Assembly: GCF_010093045.1 (NCBI RefSeq)
Contig: NZ_CP048115.1
Coordinates: 1,674,001-1,738,000, forward strand
Direction of reading: 5' to 3'
Length of the DNA: 64,000 bases
Source of the DNA: Mucilaginibacter sp. 14171R-50
Lineage (GTDB): Bacteria > Bacteroidota > Bacteroidia > Sphingobacteriales > Sphingobacteriaceae
Shown: in pieces, positions 8,456 to 15,381 of the stretch
Position numbering within the stretch: the stretch's first letter is position 1
Layout of the letters: each line of letters begins with the position of its first letter
The notes under the pieces: generated by a model
What the model saw: only the letters and a program-made list of their open reading frames with translations
What the model was told of the DNA's origin: nothing
Databases searched by the model: none
Made by a program: the position numbers and the translations under genes

Positions 8456-8456
8456 G
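8417..8456. repeat. Left attachment repeat (inside the intact tRNA-Met)
   Basis: This 40-bp segment equals 13247-13286 exactly. It covers tRNA positions 1 to 39, from the 5' end to the anticodon loop, plus one base upstream. The crossover therefore lay in or before the anticodon loop, a usual site for tyrosine recombinases. Confidence 0.9.
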
Positions 8457-8526
8457 GGTTATATTCTCTGCTGAATATCAGTCTTTATATCGTTAGCCGC
8501 ATCCGGCATTATTCAGCTTCCAAACC

Positions 8527-8548
8527 TGTTAACGGTTTTGTTAACGGT
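8527..8548. repeat. Two tandem TGTTAACGGT motifs, probable integrase arm sites
   Basis: TGTTAACGGT occurs at 8527-8536 and 8539-8548 in direct orientation, about 70-90 bp inside the left attachment repeat. A third identical copy in the same orientation lies at 13133-13142 inside the right end. Paired distal sites on both sides of the core are how many tyrosine integrases bind their att sites. Confidence 0.55.
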
Positions 8549-8569
8549 CGCCCTTTCGGGCGTGGAGCG

Positions 8570-8602
8570 CAAAGGTAACAAACAATGGCATAAATTTACA
8601 AT
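8570..8602 (-). promoter_or_regulatory. Island-borne promoter for tRNA-Met
   Basis: On the minus strand ATTG, 21 bp, then TACCTTTG (8570-8577) matches the Bacteroidota promoter pattern. Transcription would start near 8563 and give a leader of roughly 100 nt containing a GC hairpin (8549-8562) before the tRNA. The promoter lies inside the island, whereas the original-looking tRNA promoter is now at 13313-13344 beside the tRNA fragment. Confidence 0.55.
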
Positions 8603-8717
8603 ATTTTTCACTTTTGTATTTAACTGGGTGGATAAGGGATGGGTTTGTTTGTGATCGATAGAAGTTCATAAATCCGCTAATTTAATTAATGCTAAAAGTA
8701 TTTTAAAGTCATTTATT

Positions 8718-8733
8718 TTTACATTTATGTAAA
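8718..8733. promoter_or_regulatory. 16-bp palindrome before the SIR2 gene
   Basis: TTTACAT-TT-ATGTAAA is a perfect inverted repeat ending 10 bp before the SIR2 ATG. Its TACATTT portion could also be a degenerate -7 box. A repressor acting here would cover promoter or start site. The HTH protein encoded just downstream is one candidate, but no evidence links them. Confidence 0.4.
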
Positions 8734-8743
8734 TCTTATTGAC

Positions 8744-10243
8744 ATGAATATCTCTGAATTTATTTCGCAATATAAAAATCATCCTGTTTTATTCATAGGA
8801 ACGGGGTTTAGTTTACGCTATCTGCGAAATTCTTACACATGGGATGGTTTACTTGCTAAAATCGCTTTCGATCTTAAAGGCAACAACGAATATTACCTTG
8901 ATATAAAAGCTTCCAGCGAAGAAAATGGGAAATATAAATTCGAAATGATTTCGAGTAAACTTGAAATGGAATTTAATCGTCAGTTACAGGAGGAGCGAAA
9001 CGGCAAATTCAAAGATATTAACGACATCTTCTATGAAAACATGGCAAAGGGAGTTAATTTAAGCCGATTTAAAATTTATATAAGTCAAATATTTTCAACG
9101 CTTGATTTTAGACCTGAAAAAGCAGATGAATTATCTGAACTCAAAAAGATCAGAAAAAATATAAGTTCTATTATCACAACAAATTACGATAATCTTATAG
9201 AACAGACATTTGAATTTAATAAATTGATAGGCAATGATATACTTTTAAGCAATCCTTATGGGTCTGTATACAAAATACATGGATGCCGTACATTGCCAGG
9301 AAAGCTTATTATTACAACAGAAGATTATCAAATTTTTTTTCAAAAGTATGAATTAATAAGAGCGCAATTGTTATCGCTGTTCATTCACAATCCAATTATT
9401 TTTTTTGGATATAGTATTGGTGATGAAAATATTAAGAGTATTTTGAAAACAATCTTTACATACATAGAACCAAATTCCGAACAAGCAAAAAAAATCAGGG
9501 CGAATTTCTTGCTCGTAGAATACGATTCAGGCTCGATGTCTAACGAAATTGTTGAGCATGATATTGACATGGAAGGGTTTAGCACAATAAGAATAAACAA
9601 AATTAGGACCGATAATTTTTCCGCAATTTATAACTCGATATCAAGTCTGCAATTACCTATTTCTGCGATGGATGTGAGAAAGGTGCAGGCGGTAGTGAAA
9701 GAAATATACTCTGGCGGAAATATTGCAGTGAAAATTACTGAAGACCTCGATCTGCTGGGAAATGCGGCAAAAATATTGGCCATTGGGACAGACCGTACAA
9801 TAAAATATGATTACTTAACGAGTTCTGAAACTTTAGCTAATTATTTCAAATTAATTGATGAAGCTAATTCGCAGACGGTGGGATTAATCGACAAATACGT
9901 TATACCGAAGACCCAATATTTTCCGATTTATGGATTTAATCTAATCAATGCCAACTTAACATCAGCCGCTGCTTTAAAAGAAAATCAGAAAATCAAAATT
10001 CAAGGATATTTGGCAGATGTTCCCGCTGCTTGTCAAACACTCCACGCTACAGTACAAGGAATTTTAGATGATAATTCGGTGCCTAAAAGTTCAAAAAGCA
10101 GAGCAATCTTTTGGTCTATAATGAATGATAAGGTTAGCATAGAAGACACAGAAAAATATTTACGGGATTATAATAACAAAAAAAATACTGAATTTAAAAG
10201 AATGCTATCCGCTTACGATTTTAAGAAATTTAGTAAAGAATAA
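8744..10243 (+). CDS. SIR2-like domain protein, probable NAD-consuming defence effector
   Basis: The product has 499 residues. A SIR2-like Rossmann domain fills about residues 10-300: GTGFS (19-23) for nucleotide binding, TTNYDN (145-150) with the catalytic-type Asn147, KIHG (177-180) with His179, and FFGYSIGDENI (220-230). These are the landmarks of the SIR2_2 family, whose members in several anti-phage systems (DSR, Thoeris ThsA, SIR2-pAgo) hydrolyse NAD+ to stop infected cells. The C-terminal 200 residues match nothing I know and may be the sensor. The gene is AT-rich compared with flanking genes and sits in a tRNA island. Its TAA overlaps the ATG of the following HTH gene (TAATG), suggesting translational coupling. 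The fold is clear; the defence role is inference. Confidence 0.85.
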   Translation: MNISEFISQYKNHPVLFIGTGFSLRYLRNSYTWDGLLAKIAFDLKGNNEYYLDIKASSEENGKYKFEMISSKLEMEFNRQLQEERNGKFKDINDIFYENMAKGVNLSRFKIYISQIFSTLDFRPEKADELSELKKIRKNISSIITTNYDNLIEQTFEFNKLIGNDILLSNPYGSVYKIHGCRTLPGKLIITTEDYQIFFQKYELIRAQLLSLFIHNPIIFFGYSIGDENIKSILKTIFTYIEPNSEQAKKIRANFLLVEYDSGSMSNEIVEHDIDMEGFSTIRINKIRTDNFSAIYNSISSLQLPISAMDVRKVQAVVKEIYSGGNIAVKITEDLDLLGNAAKILAIGTDRTIKYDYLTSSETLANYFKLIDEANSQTVGLIDKYVIPKTQYFPIYGFNLINANLTSAAALKENQKIKIQGYLADVPAACQTLHATVQGILDDNSVPKSSKSRAIFWSIMNDKVSIEDTEKYLRDYNNKKNTEFKRMLSAYDFKKFSKE

Positions 10244-10516
10244 TGGAAGTTACCTGTTTTGAGGATCGCGCTTTTTTTGCAATGATCGATAAGGTTGAAG
10301 CTTATATCGACAGCAAAAAGCCTAAACAATCACAAGACGACAAATGGGTTTCCGGCGAGGAAGCCATGAAGATGTTACGCATCATCAGCAAAACCACGGT
10401 GCAGAAATTCCGTGACGAAGGAAAATTCCCTATAGCAGCCCGAGAAAAAAATTATCCTATACGATGCCGACAGCATCAGGGATTTCATTGAGGATTTTAC
10501 TTATGAAACTTTTTAG
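10243..10516 (+). pseudogene. HTH (excisionase/MerR-like) DNA-binding protein with frameshift
   Basis: The frame starting at 10243 encodes a helix-turn-helix domain (WVSGEEAMKMLRIISKTTVQ, then KFRDEGKFP). It leaves the expected frame at a run of seven A (10445-10451). Reading on in the +1 frame gives IILYDADSIRDFIEDFTYETF with a stop at 10514-10516, exactly the tail expected for this family. One extra A therefore explains the break; the uninterrupted protein would have 90 residues. As written the frame stops at 10491 with an 82-residue product. It may be true decay, a slippage site or a sequencing error. Related small HTH proteins are common in Bacteroidota mobile elements and act as regulators or recombination directionality factors. 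Confidence 0.65.
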
Positions 10517-10518
10517 CT

Positions 10519-10740
10519 ATGCAGGAAGAATTAGACACATCGCCTGAATATATCAAGGGCTTTAATCAGATGTACAAGCTAAGACAAGAAATGCCGGAAG
10601 TTGCACAATAAATGCTATCTGCTAAAGCCGAGAGTGACCACTTCAAAGGTATGGTTGCAGGAGCGAAACAAGTCGAACTCGAATGTATCCGGGAAATTTC
10701 GGAGAAGGGTCGAAATCAATCCCGCGAACGGGAGATCTAA
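10519..10740 (+). pseudogene. Small hypothetical gene interrupted by an in-frame stop
   Basis: An ATG at 10519 opens a frame (MQEELDTSPEYIKGFNQMY...) stopped by TAA at 10609-10611. The same frame resumes at once with ATG (MLSAKAESDHFKGMVAGAKQ) and runs to TAA at 10738-10740. Both halves are charged and helical. I recall small Bacteroidota proteins with a TPEYIKGFNxGY start and a later FKxGxxQ segment next to such HTH genes, so the two pieces are probably one 73-residue protein split by a point mutation. It starts 3 bp after the intact end of the HTH gene. Function unknown. Confidence 0.45.
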
Positions 10741-10756
10741 TTTGGCGTAGGTTATA

Positions 10757-10981
10757 ATGATCGACTTTAACAGTATATGGATAGATATTGAATGTCCCCA
10801 ATGTAAATACATTGATGAAATTCAACTTATTGACGCAAAAGCTGAAAAACTGCGTTTTTGTAACAATTGTAAAGTAAAAATTCAGCTAAAAGACAGCGAC
10901 GGATCTGTCCATAGTAATATCGAAACAATAAACAATGCCTTTAAAGGTTTAGAAGAAATATTCAAGAAAATCGGGAAATAA
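10757..10981 (+). CDS. Small zinc-ribbon protein linked to a nuclease gene
   Basis: The product has 74 residues with two CxxC knuckles, Cys13/Cys16 and Cys35/Cys38, spaced as in a zinc ribbon, followed by a charged helical tail (NAFKGLEEIFKKIGK). Its TAA overlaps by 1 bp the ATG of the nuclease-like gene (TAATG), so the two are almost certainly translated together and their products may form a complex. I recognise no named family. A nucleic-acid-binding or regulatory subunit is the simplest guess. Unlike the two small genes before it, this one is intact. Confidence 0.7.
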   Translation: MIDFNSIWIDIECPQCKYIDEIQLIDAKAEKLRFCNNCKVKIQLKDSDGSVHSNIETINNAFKGLEEIFKKIGK

Positions 10982-11934
10982 TGTACTATAATCACAATAT
11001 CAGAACAAGTTTACAAGAATGGAAGGGTAGACTTTATAAGGCGACTAATGAACAGTTTGGGCATCAATTAAAATACTGCATCAATAACATTGAAAAAAAT
11101 AAGCTGCTTTTTAGCTTGATAAGTGATTCCATTATCCAATACCCTTTTAGCCAAGAACAATTAAAAGAAATGGGAGATAATGACTATGGCGCACCGGATT
11201 TATCATTTGAAGATGAAGTGCAACATGCGAGTTACTGTTATCAGTTCTTAAAATATTTTATCCAAGAATATAAAGATTACAATCTGCATCACTATACAAA
11301 CTTTCACGGAGGAAACTTTGAAGAGACTAAAAAAAACGTTATCGAAGAACTGATAACCCCCTTATTTTACTACTTGCATGATAAACTGGATAAATCAAAC
11401 TCAATTGTCTATTTGCTGGAAAAGTACAAAAGAAGGACGGAATGGTTTACCTATAAAGATCTTTTGAAAGAGTACCAAAATGCGACCAAAAGTTATGAGC
11501 AAATTTTTGAGGACGATTTAAGATTATTTCTATTTGATCAAGGGATAGATTATCCATTCTCCACGCCTAAATCGACTTCGGGACGTGGTGATATTATTGG
11601 AGCCATTGAAACTGACGATCCGCTTATCATTGAAATAAAAGTTTTAGATAAAGATAAGAGTTACGGGAAACAAAGAGTAATTGACGGTTTTTCCCAGATA
11701 ATAAAATATACAAATGATTATAGCAAAGATCTTGGCTATCTTGTGATATTCAATACAGACAATATCGAAATAGAATTCGTACTGAACGAAAAGAATAATC
11801 TCTTTCCACCGATGATAAGTTTTAACAACAAAACCTATTTTATTGTGGTAATCAACTTACATACAGGGATATCGGCAAGCAAAATTGGCACCACTGAAGT
11901 TTTAACGATTAACGAAACTGAACTGACGAAATAG
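10981..11934 (+). CDS. PD-(D/E)XK nuclease-like protein, candidate defence effector
   Basis: The product has 317 residues. The N-terminal two thirds (about 1-170) are helical, Tyr- and Lys-rich and unlike any family I know. The C-terminal part has a PD-(D/E)XK nuclease pattern: Glu177 in a helix (IFEDDLRLFL), Asp204 in GRGDIIG, then E218-I-K220 on a strand (LIIEIKVLD), and Gln239 in the following helix (GFSQIIKY), then core strands GYLVIFNT. Such domains occur in restriction enzymes and abortive-infection nucleases. It is coupled to the zinc-ribbon gene before it. The nuclease call is from motifs by eye; target and trigger are unknown. Confidence 0.65.
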   Translation: MYYNHNIRTSLQEWKGRLYKATNEQFGHQLKYCINNIEKNKLLFSLISDSIIQYPFSQEQLKEMGDNDYGAPDLSFEDEVQHASYCYQFLKYFIQEYKDYNLHHYTNFHGGNFEETKKNVIEELITPLFYYLHDKLDKSNSIVYLLEKYKRRTEWFTYKDLLKEYQNATKSYEQIFEDDLRLFLFDQGIDYPFSTPKSTSGRGDIIGAIETDDPLIIEIKVLDKDKSYGKQRVIDGFSQIIKYTNDYSKDLGYLVIFNTDNIEIEFVLNEKNNLFPPMISFNNKTYFIVVINLHTGISASKIGTTEVLTINETELTK

Positions 11935-12095
11935 AATTCAAACCGACCTTTGTACCTACACATTTACTATGCTATAATAGTTAACCTCCAATGATGCAGA
12001 TGAATGTAAACTATTGGGGATATGGGCTTTCTGCTTCAACCTCAAATTTCAAAAATCAAAAAAAATTAAGGCTGACTGTGCTGCTCGGGATAAAA

Positions 12096-12467
12096 TTATT
12101 CTACAGTTTCGTCGCTGTCTTCCATTTTTTCTTCAACTGCTGTTAATGACACAAAAATCGTCATGAAAGAAAAACGGTCTGTGTCAGTAATGTTTCCTCT
12201 ATCATCTAAGTGTACACCATACAGTTTTTCATCCGTATCGTATCTAATATCCCTTATTTCTACTTCGCTAACGGTATATGAACGTTCACCGTACTCATCC
12301 CATATAATTACTATTTCATCACCAATGTTAAATTGTTCATTGGTAGACTTGCCATCTTGACCTTTGACACAATTTTTTATGTGATCCGCACTATCTGTTG
12401 AAAACCCTAACCCGTCAGAACAATTAAATACAAATCGTACGTAATATTTTAAATCATTAATATTCAT
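12096..12467 (-). CDS. Small acidic hypothetical protein of the island
   Basis: I start it at the ATG at 12465-12467, giving 123 residues; the frame extends 7 codons further to a TTG. The protein is acidic (pairs and runs such as EEKMEDSDETVE at the end) and beta-rich, with FNIGDEIVIIWDEYGERSYTVSEVEI and KLYGVHLDDRG resembling a small SH3-like barrel. No Cys pair, signal peptide or membrane segment is seen. It is read leftward like the integrase, in a base composition matching the island. Such orphan acidic proteins can be antitoxins, immunity proteins or phage counter-defence, but nothing here decides among these. Confidence 0.6.
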   Translation of the reverse strand: MNINDLKYYVRFVFNCSDGLGFSTDSADHIKNCVKGQDGKSTNEQFNIGDEIVIIWDEYGERSYTVSEVEIRDIRYDTDEKLYGVHLDDRGNITDTDRFSFMTIFVSLTAVEEKMEDSDETVE

Positions 12468-12542
12468 GTTCTCAAATTTTAGATGCAAAATTAGCTTTAA
12501 GTTTTAGTGTTTCAATCATATAGTATATGAGATTTGGTACAA

Positions 12543-13073
12543 TTAATGAATATTCCGACTATGCCCGGTGCGTAGAAATAGCGTGTAGCGGCGTAGGAAC
12601 TTAACCGTGATTTTAGAAAAGGTTACACCGTTTCCGGCAAATTCATAAAAGCGTTTCAAACGGCTTGTATCTGATTTGCAGACATCGTAATTGCCCAAGG
12701 CCCTTTGTTCGGCCAAATAATTATCGGCAACATCCTTGAACAAGGGCAGCCTTGGCGCAGGAGAAATTTCCTTTACGGGTTTGGGTTTTGTCGCCTCGAT
12801 AATGTCTTCCGCTGAATACTTTTTTGCAGTTTCAAATTCAAGGATTTTTTCATTGATTTCAGCAAGCCTTTTTGTCAGAAAATTGGTTATCCGCATATGA
12901 TGCAGATGTGCCTTTTTTACTTGCTGTTTTGTTGCATCCCAGAAATCGCGGGAGGCAAGAACATTTCCTTCAAAAAGATATGCAGGAATGCCGTTTTGAG
13001 ATACTTTAATACCGATAGGGAAATTGCCGTTTTTGTCTTTGCGGCTCCATGTAACAATTTTTGCGCTGGCCAT
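12543..13073 (-). pseudogene. Truncated tyrosine recombinase (integrase), catalytic domain missing
   Basis: From the ATG at 13071-13073 the product has 176 residues. It contains the Bacteroidota-type arm-binding domain (about 1-75, with GNFPIGIKVSQNGIPAYLFEG and a LASRDFWDATKQQV stretch) and most of the SAM-like core-binding domain (about 108-170: LFKDVADNYLAEQR, ITVKFLRRYTLFLRT). It stops at once afterwards. Family members are about 400 residues and carry the catalytic R...HxxR...Y in the missing C-terminal half. No remnant of that half is seen in 12489-12542. The protein may still bind arm sites but cannot catalyse recombination. It lies beside the right attachment repeat. Confidence 0.8.
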
Positions 13074-13132
13074 GTGAAAAACTTTTAAAGTAAATAAAAT
13101 TGTTTTCCACGCCCCAGTCAAAGGTCGCAATT

Positions 13133-13142
13133 TGTTAACGGT
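13133..13142. repeat. Third TGTTAACGGT motif at the right island end
   Basis: It is identical in sequence and orientation to the two copies at 8527-8548 and lies about 105 bp inside the right attachment repeat, next to the integrase start. It is a probable integrase arm site. Confidence 0.5.
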
Positions 13143-13246
13143 TCGGCTGGATTAACCTGTCATTTGATGATTCAATCTGGCTGATACGGGGATAAAAAAG
13201 GGCCTTCCTGCCCATTTCAAACCATTTCAGCGCCAAGGGAACGGGA

Positions 13247-13286
13247 TTATGAATCCTACGCTCTAACCATCTGAGCTACCCCGCCG
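13247..13286. repeat. Right attachment repeat, 5'-half fragment of tRNA-Met
   Basis: This is an exact copy of 8417-8456. It contains tRNA positions 1-39 on the minus strand and no 3' half, so it is not a functional tRNA gene. It marks the chromosomal junction created by integration. Confidence 0.9.
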
Positions 13287-13312
13287 TTTTCATGGTTCCT
13301 GAAAAAGGTTTG

Positions 13313-13344
13313 CAAATATAGCAGAAATTCGCTTTCTTTAGAAA
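13313..13344 (-). promoter_or_regulatory. Stranded original promoter of tRNA-Met
   Basis: On the minus strand TTTC, 20 bp, then TATATTTG (13313-13320) gives a good Bacteroidota promoter ending about 27 bp before the tRNA fragment. This is the spacing expected for a tRNA gene, so it is probably the ancestral promoter, now driving transcription through the fragment into the island. Confidence 0.5.
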
Positions 13345-13392
13345 AAATGTTCACTTTTGCCCCCTTGATTGATTTGTAACGATTGAACCCCA

Positions 13393-13773
13393 ATGTCCGA
13401 GAAGAAAAAATTCAACCTTGAGTACGAGATAAAATCCTCACCAAGAATACTATATACCTTCCTTAACGAAGCTAATGGCTTAACACAATGGTTTGCTGAT
13501 GATGTAAGCGTTCGCGACCAGATTTACACCTTTACCTGGGACGACGAAAAGCAGAATGCCAAACTGGTTGCTGTTAAAGAGAACAAACTGGTTAGGTTTA
13601 AATGGGTTGACGATGAGCCCCAATGTTACTTTGAAATGGAGATCATCCAGGACGAACTGACAAATGATGTTGCCTTAAGCATTACTGATTTCGCAACCGA
13701 AGAAACCATTGCCGAGCGTAAGCTTATCTGGGACAACCAGATAAATTACCTGATAAGCACCCTGGGCGCTTAA
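13393..13773 (+). CDS. START-like/SRPBCC domain protein
   Basis: The product has 126 residues, the usual size of a single helix-grip domain. The first strand and helix (FNLEYEIKSSPRILYTFLNEANGLTQWFAD) and the later GLTQWF, TFTWDDE and VRFKWVDDEP segments match the AHSA1/START-like proteins conserved in Bacteroidota. No signal peptide is seen, so it is probably cytoplasmic with a hydrophobic ligand pocket; the ligand is unknown. It begins just outside the island and is the first core-genome gene on that side. The permease gene follows 89 bp later. Confidence 0.82.
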   Translation: MSEKKKFNLEYEIKSSPRILYTFLNEANGLTQWFADDVSVRDQIYTFTWDDEKQNAKLVAVKENKLVRFKWVDDEPQCYFEMEIIQDELTNDVALSITDFATEETIAERKLIWDNQINYLISTLGA

Positions 13774-13862
13774 ATTTCTCCGTATTTTGTATGATGAAAC
13801 CGGCGTGTAAATAACAATTATTTGCGCGCGCTTACGTTTCAATCCCTGTACGCAATTGCCCG

Positions 13863-15281
13863 ATGAAAAAAATACATTTGTTATTACTTAAATCATTTAT
13901 AAGGCCTTTTATAGTAACCTTACTGATAGTGATGTTTGTATTACTGATGTTGTTTTTGTTCAAATACATCGATGATCTTATCGGTAAAGGCTTTCAGTGG
14001 TACATCATTCTTGAGCTGATGATGTATAACTCGGCTACCAATGTGGCTATGGCATTGCCGCTATCCGTACTGCTTTCATCTATCATGACATACGGCAGCC
14101 TTGGGGAAAATTATGAGTTGGTTGCCATTAAATCAGCCGGGATATCACTGCGCCGCGCCATGTACCCCATGATGGTTGTTGTGTTGGTACTTAGCGTTGC
14201 GGCCTTCGTATTTTCGGATTATATGCTGCCGGTGGCCAACCTTAAATATTACTCGCTCCTGTACGATGCGCGCAAGCAAAAATCAGCCGACCTGCTCCCC
14301 GAAAATGTTTTCAGCAATCGTTTTCCGGGGTACACCATACGCGTAAAAAAGAAAGACCCCGACGGGCAGACCCTGCACGATATCATGATCTATTCTAAAG
14401 GGGCGCTTGAAACAAACCAGGATGTTTTGTTTGCAAAGTCGGGGCTCATGTACCGGTCTAAAGATGATCTGTACCTGATCTTGAAGCTGAAGGATGGGGT
14501 ACGTTATGTAGAAGATGCCGGCGATCAGGGTAACGCCATGCCACGCAAGCGGCTTACGCGTTTCCGGTTTAAAGAAACCGAGCAAAAATTCGATCTTTCG
14601 GGCTTTAAGATGACGCGGACCGACGAGAACGAGTTCAGGAGCGCCTCGATGATGATGAACCTGCGCCAGTTGCAGCATTATATCGATTCGGCAAACAAGG
14701 AGGTGGATAGTAATGTAAGGCTTAATTATTCGCTGGTGGCGGCGTATATGAAATATAATACCATGCCGCAAAAATCAAAGGTTAAAGTGCTGCCGGCAGA
14801 TAGTATCAAGATGAGCTCCATAAGTGAAAAGATCAGCGCTTTAAACAATGCTTCCAGCGAAGTTCACCAAATATTGGATGTGATAAAAAACCGGGCCGAC
14901 AGGCACAAGGAAACATCAAAAAGTATACGCCGATATATAATGGAGTATCAAAAGAAATTTACCCTTGGCGCTGCCTGCATAGTGCTGTTTTTAATTGGCG
15001 CGCCTTTGGGCGCGATAATACGTAAAGGAGGGTTGGGTATGCCTGTAGTTATATCGGTGATATTTTTCCTGGTATATTACATTATAGGTACCATTGGCGA
15101 AAAATCAGCCAAAGAGGGAGACTTATCGCCGCTGATAGGGGCATGGGTAGCCATTGCTGTTTTACTGCCTATTGGGGTATTCCTTACGTATAAATCAGCT
15201 ACCGATTCGGCCCTTTTTGATGCGGATATGTATAAACGTTTCTTTAGGCGCTTTAACCTGCGTAAAACCAAGCCCGTATAG
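13863..15281 (+). CDS. LptF/LptG (YjgP/YjgQ) family permease
   Basis: The product has 472 residues. Three membrane spans lie in the N-terminal 125 residues ([54 protein letters not shown]). A periplasmic beta-jellyroll-like region (about 125-330) follows, then three C-terminal spans ([50 protein letters not shown]). This is the layout of LptF and LptG, which with LptB2 extract lipopolysaccharide from the inner membrane. In Bacteroidota the two subunits are usually encoded apart, so I do not assign F or G. The next gene, ribBA, starts 100 bp downstream and is functionally unrelated. Confidence 0.9.
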   Translation: MKKIHLLLLKSFIRPFIVTLLIVMFVLLMLFLFKYIDDLIGKGFQWYIILELMMYNSATNVAMALPLSVLLSSIMTYGSLGENYELVAIKSAGISLRRAMYPMMVVVLVLSVAAFVFSDYMLPVANLKYYSLLYDARKQKSADLLPENVFSNRFPGYTIRVKKKDPDGQTLHDIMIYSKGALETNQDVLFAKSGLMYRSKDDLYLILKLKDGVRYVEDAGDQGNAMPRKRLTRFRFKETEQKFDLSGFKMTRTDENEFRSASMMMNLRQLQHYIDSANKEVDSNVRLNYSLVAAYMKYNTMPQKSKVKVLPADSIKMSSISEKISALNNASSEVHQILDVIKNRADRHKETSKSIRRYIMEYQKKFTLGAACIVLFLIGAPLGAIIRKGGLGMPVVISVIFFLVYYIIGTIGEKSAKEGDLSPLIGAWVAIAVLLPIGVFLTYKSATDSALFDADMYKRFFRRFNLRKTKPV

Positions 15282-15381
15282 TTTTACAAAATACCGACCT
15301 TATTCATCTTATTATCGTATAAATTTGTTGTATCGGCAATTGTACTATACCAGCCAATTTCTCTTACAAATTGACGCAGAC

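Larger units (their letters stand above)
8417..13286. mobile_element. Integrated genomic island at tRNA-Met, probably no longer mobile
   Basis: The region lies between two identical 40-bp direct repeats made of the 5' half of the tRNA-Met gene plus one upstream base. It is clearly more AT-rich than its surroundings and contains a tyrosine-integrase gene at the right end. TGTTAACGGT repeats, probably integrase arm sites, lie just inside both ends. Cargo from left to right is a SIR2-like protein, a frameshifted HTH gene, a broken small gene, a zinc-ribbon protein, a PD-(D/E)XK-like nuclease and a small acidic protein. The integrase lacks its catalytic domain, so the island is probably fixed unless helped in trans. 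No conjugation or replication gene is present. Confidence 0.85.

Noticed and set aside
8549-8562. CGCCC-TTTC-GGGCG hairpin as a terminator
   Set aside because: No T run follows on either strand, and it lies in the inferred leader of the tRNA.
13247-13286. Second tRNA-Met gene
   Set aside because: Only the 5' half (positions 1-39) is present; no T arm or 3' acceptor strand follows, so it is an attachment-site remnant.
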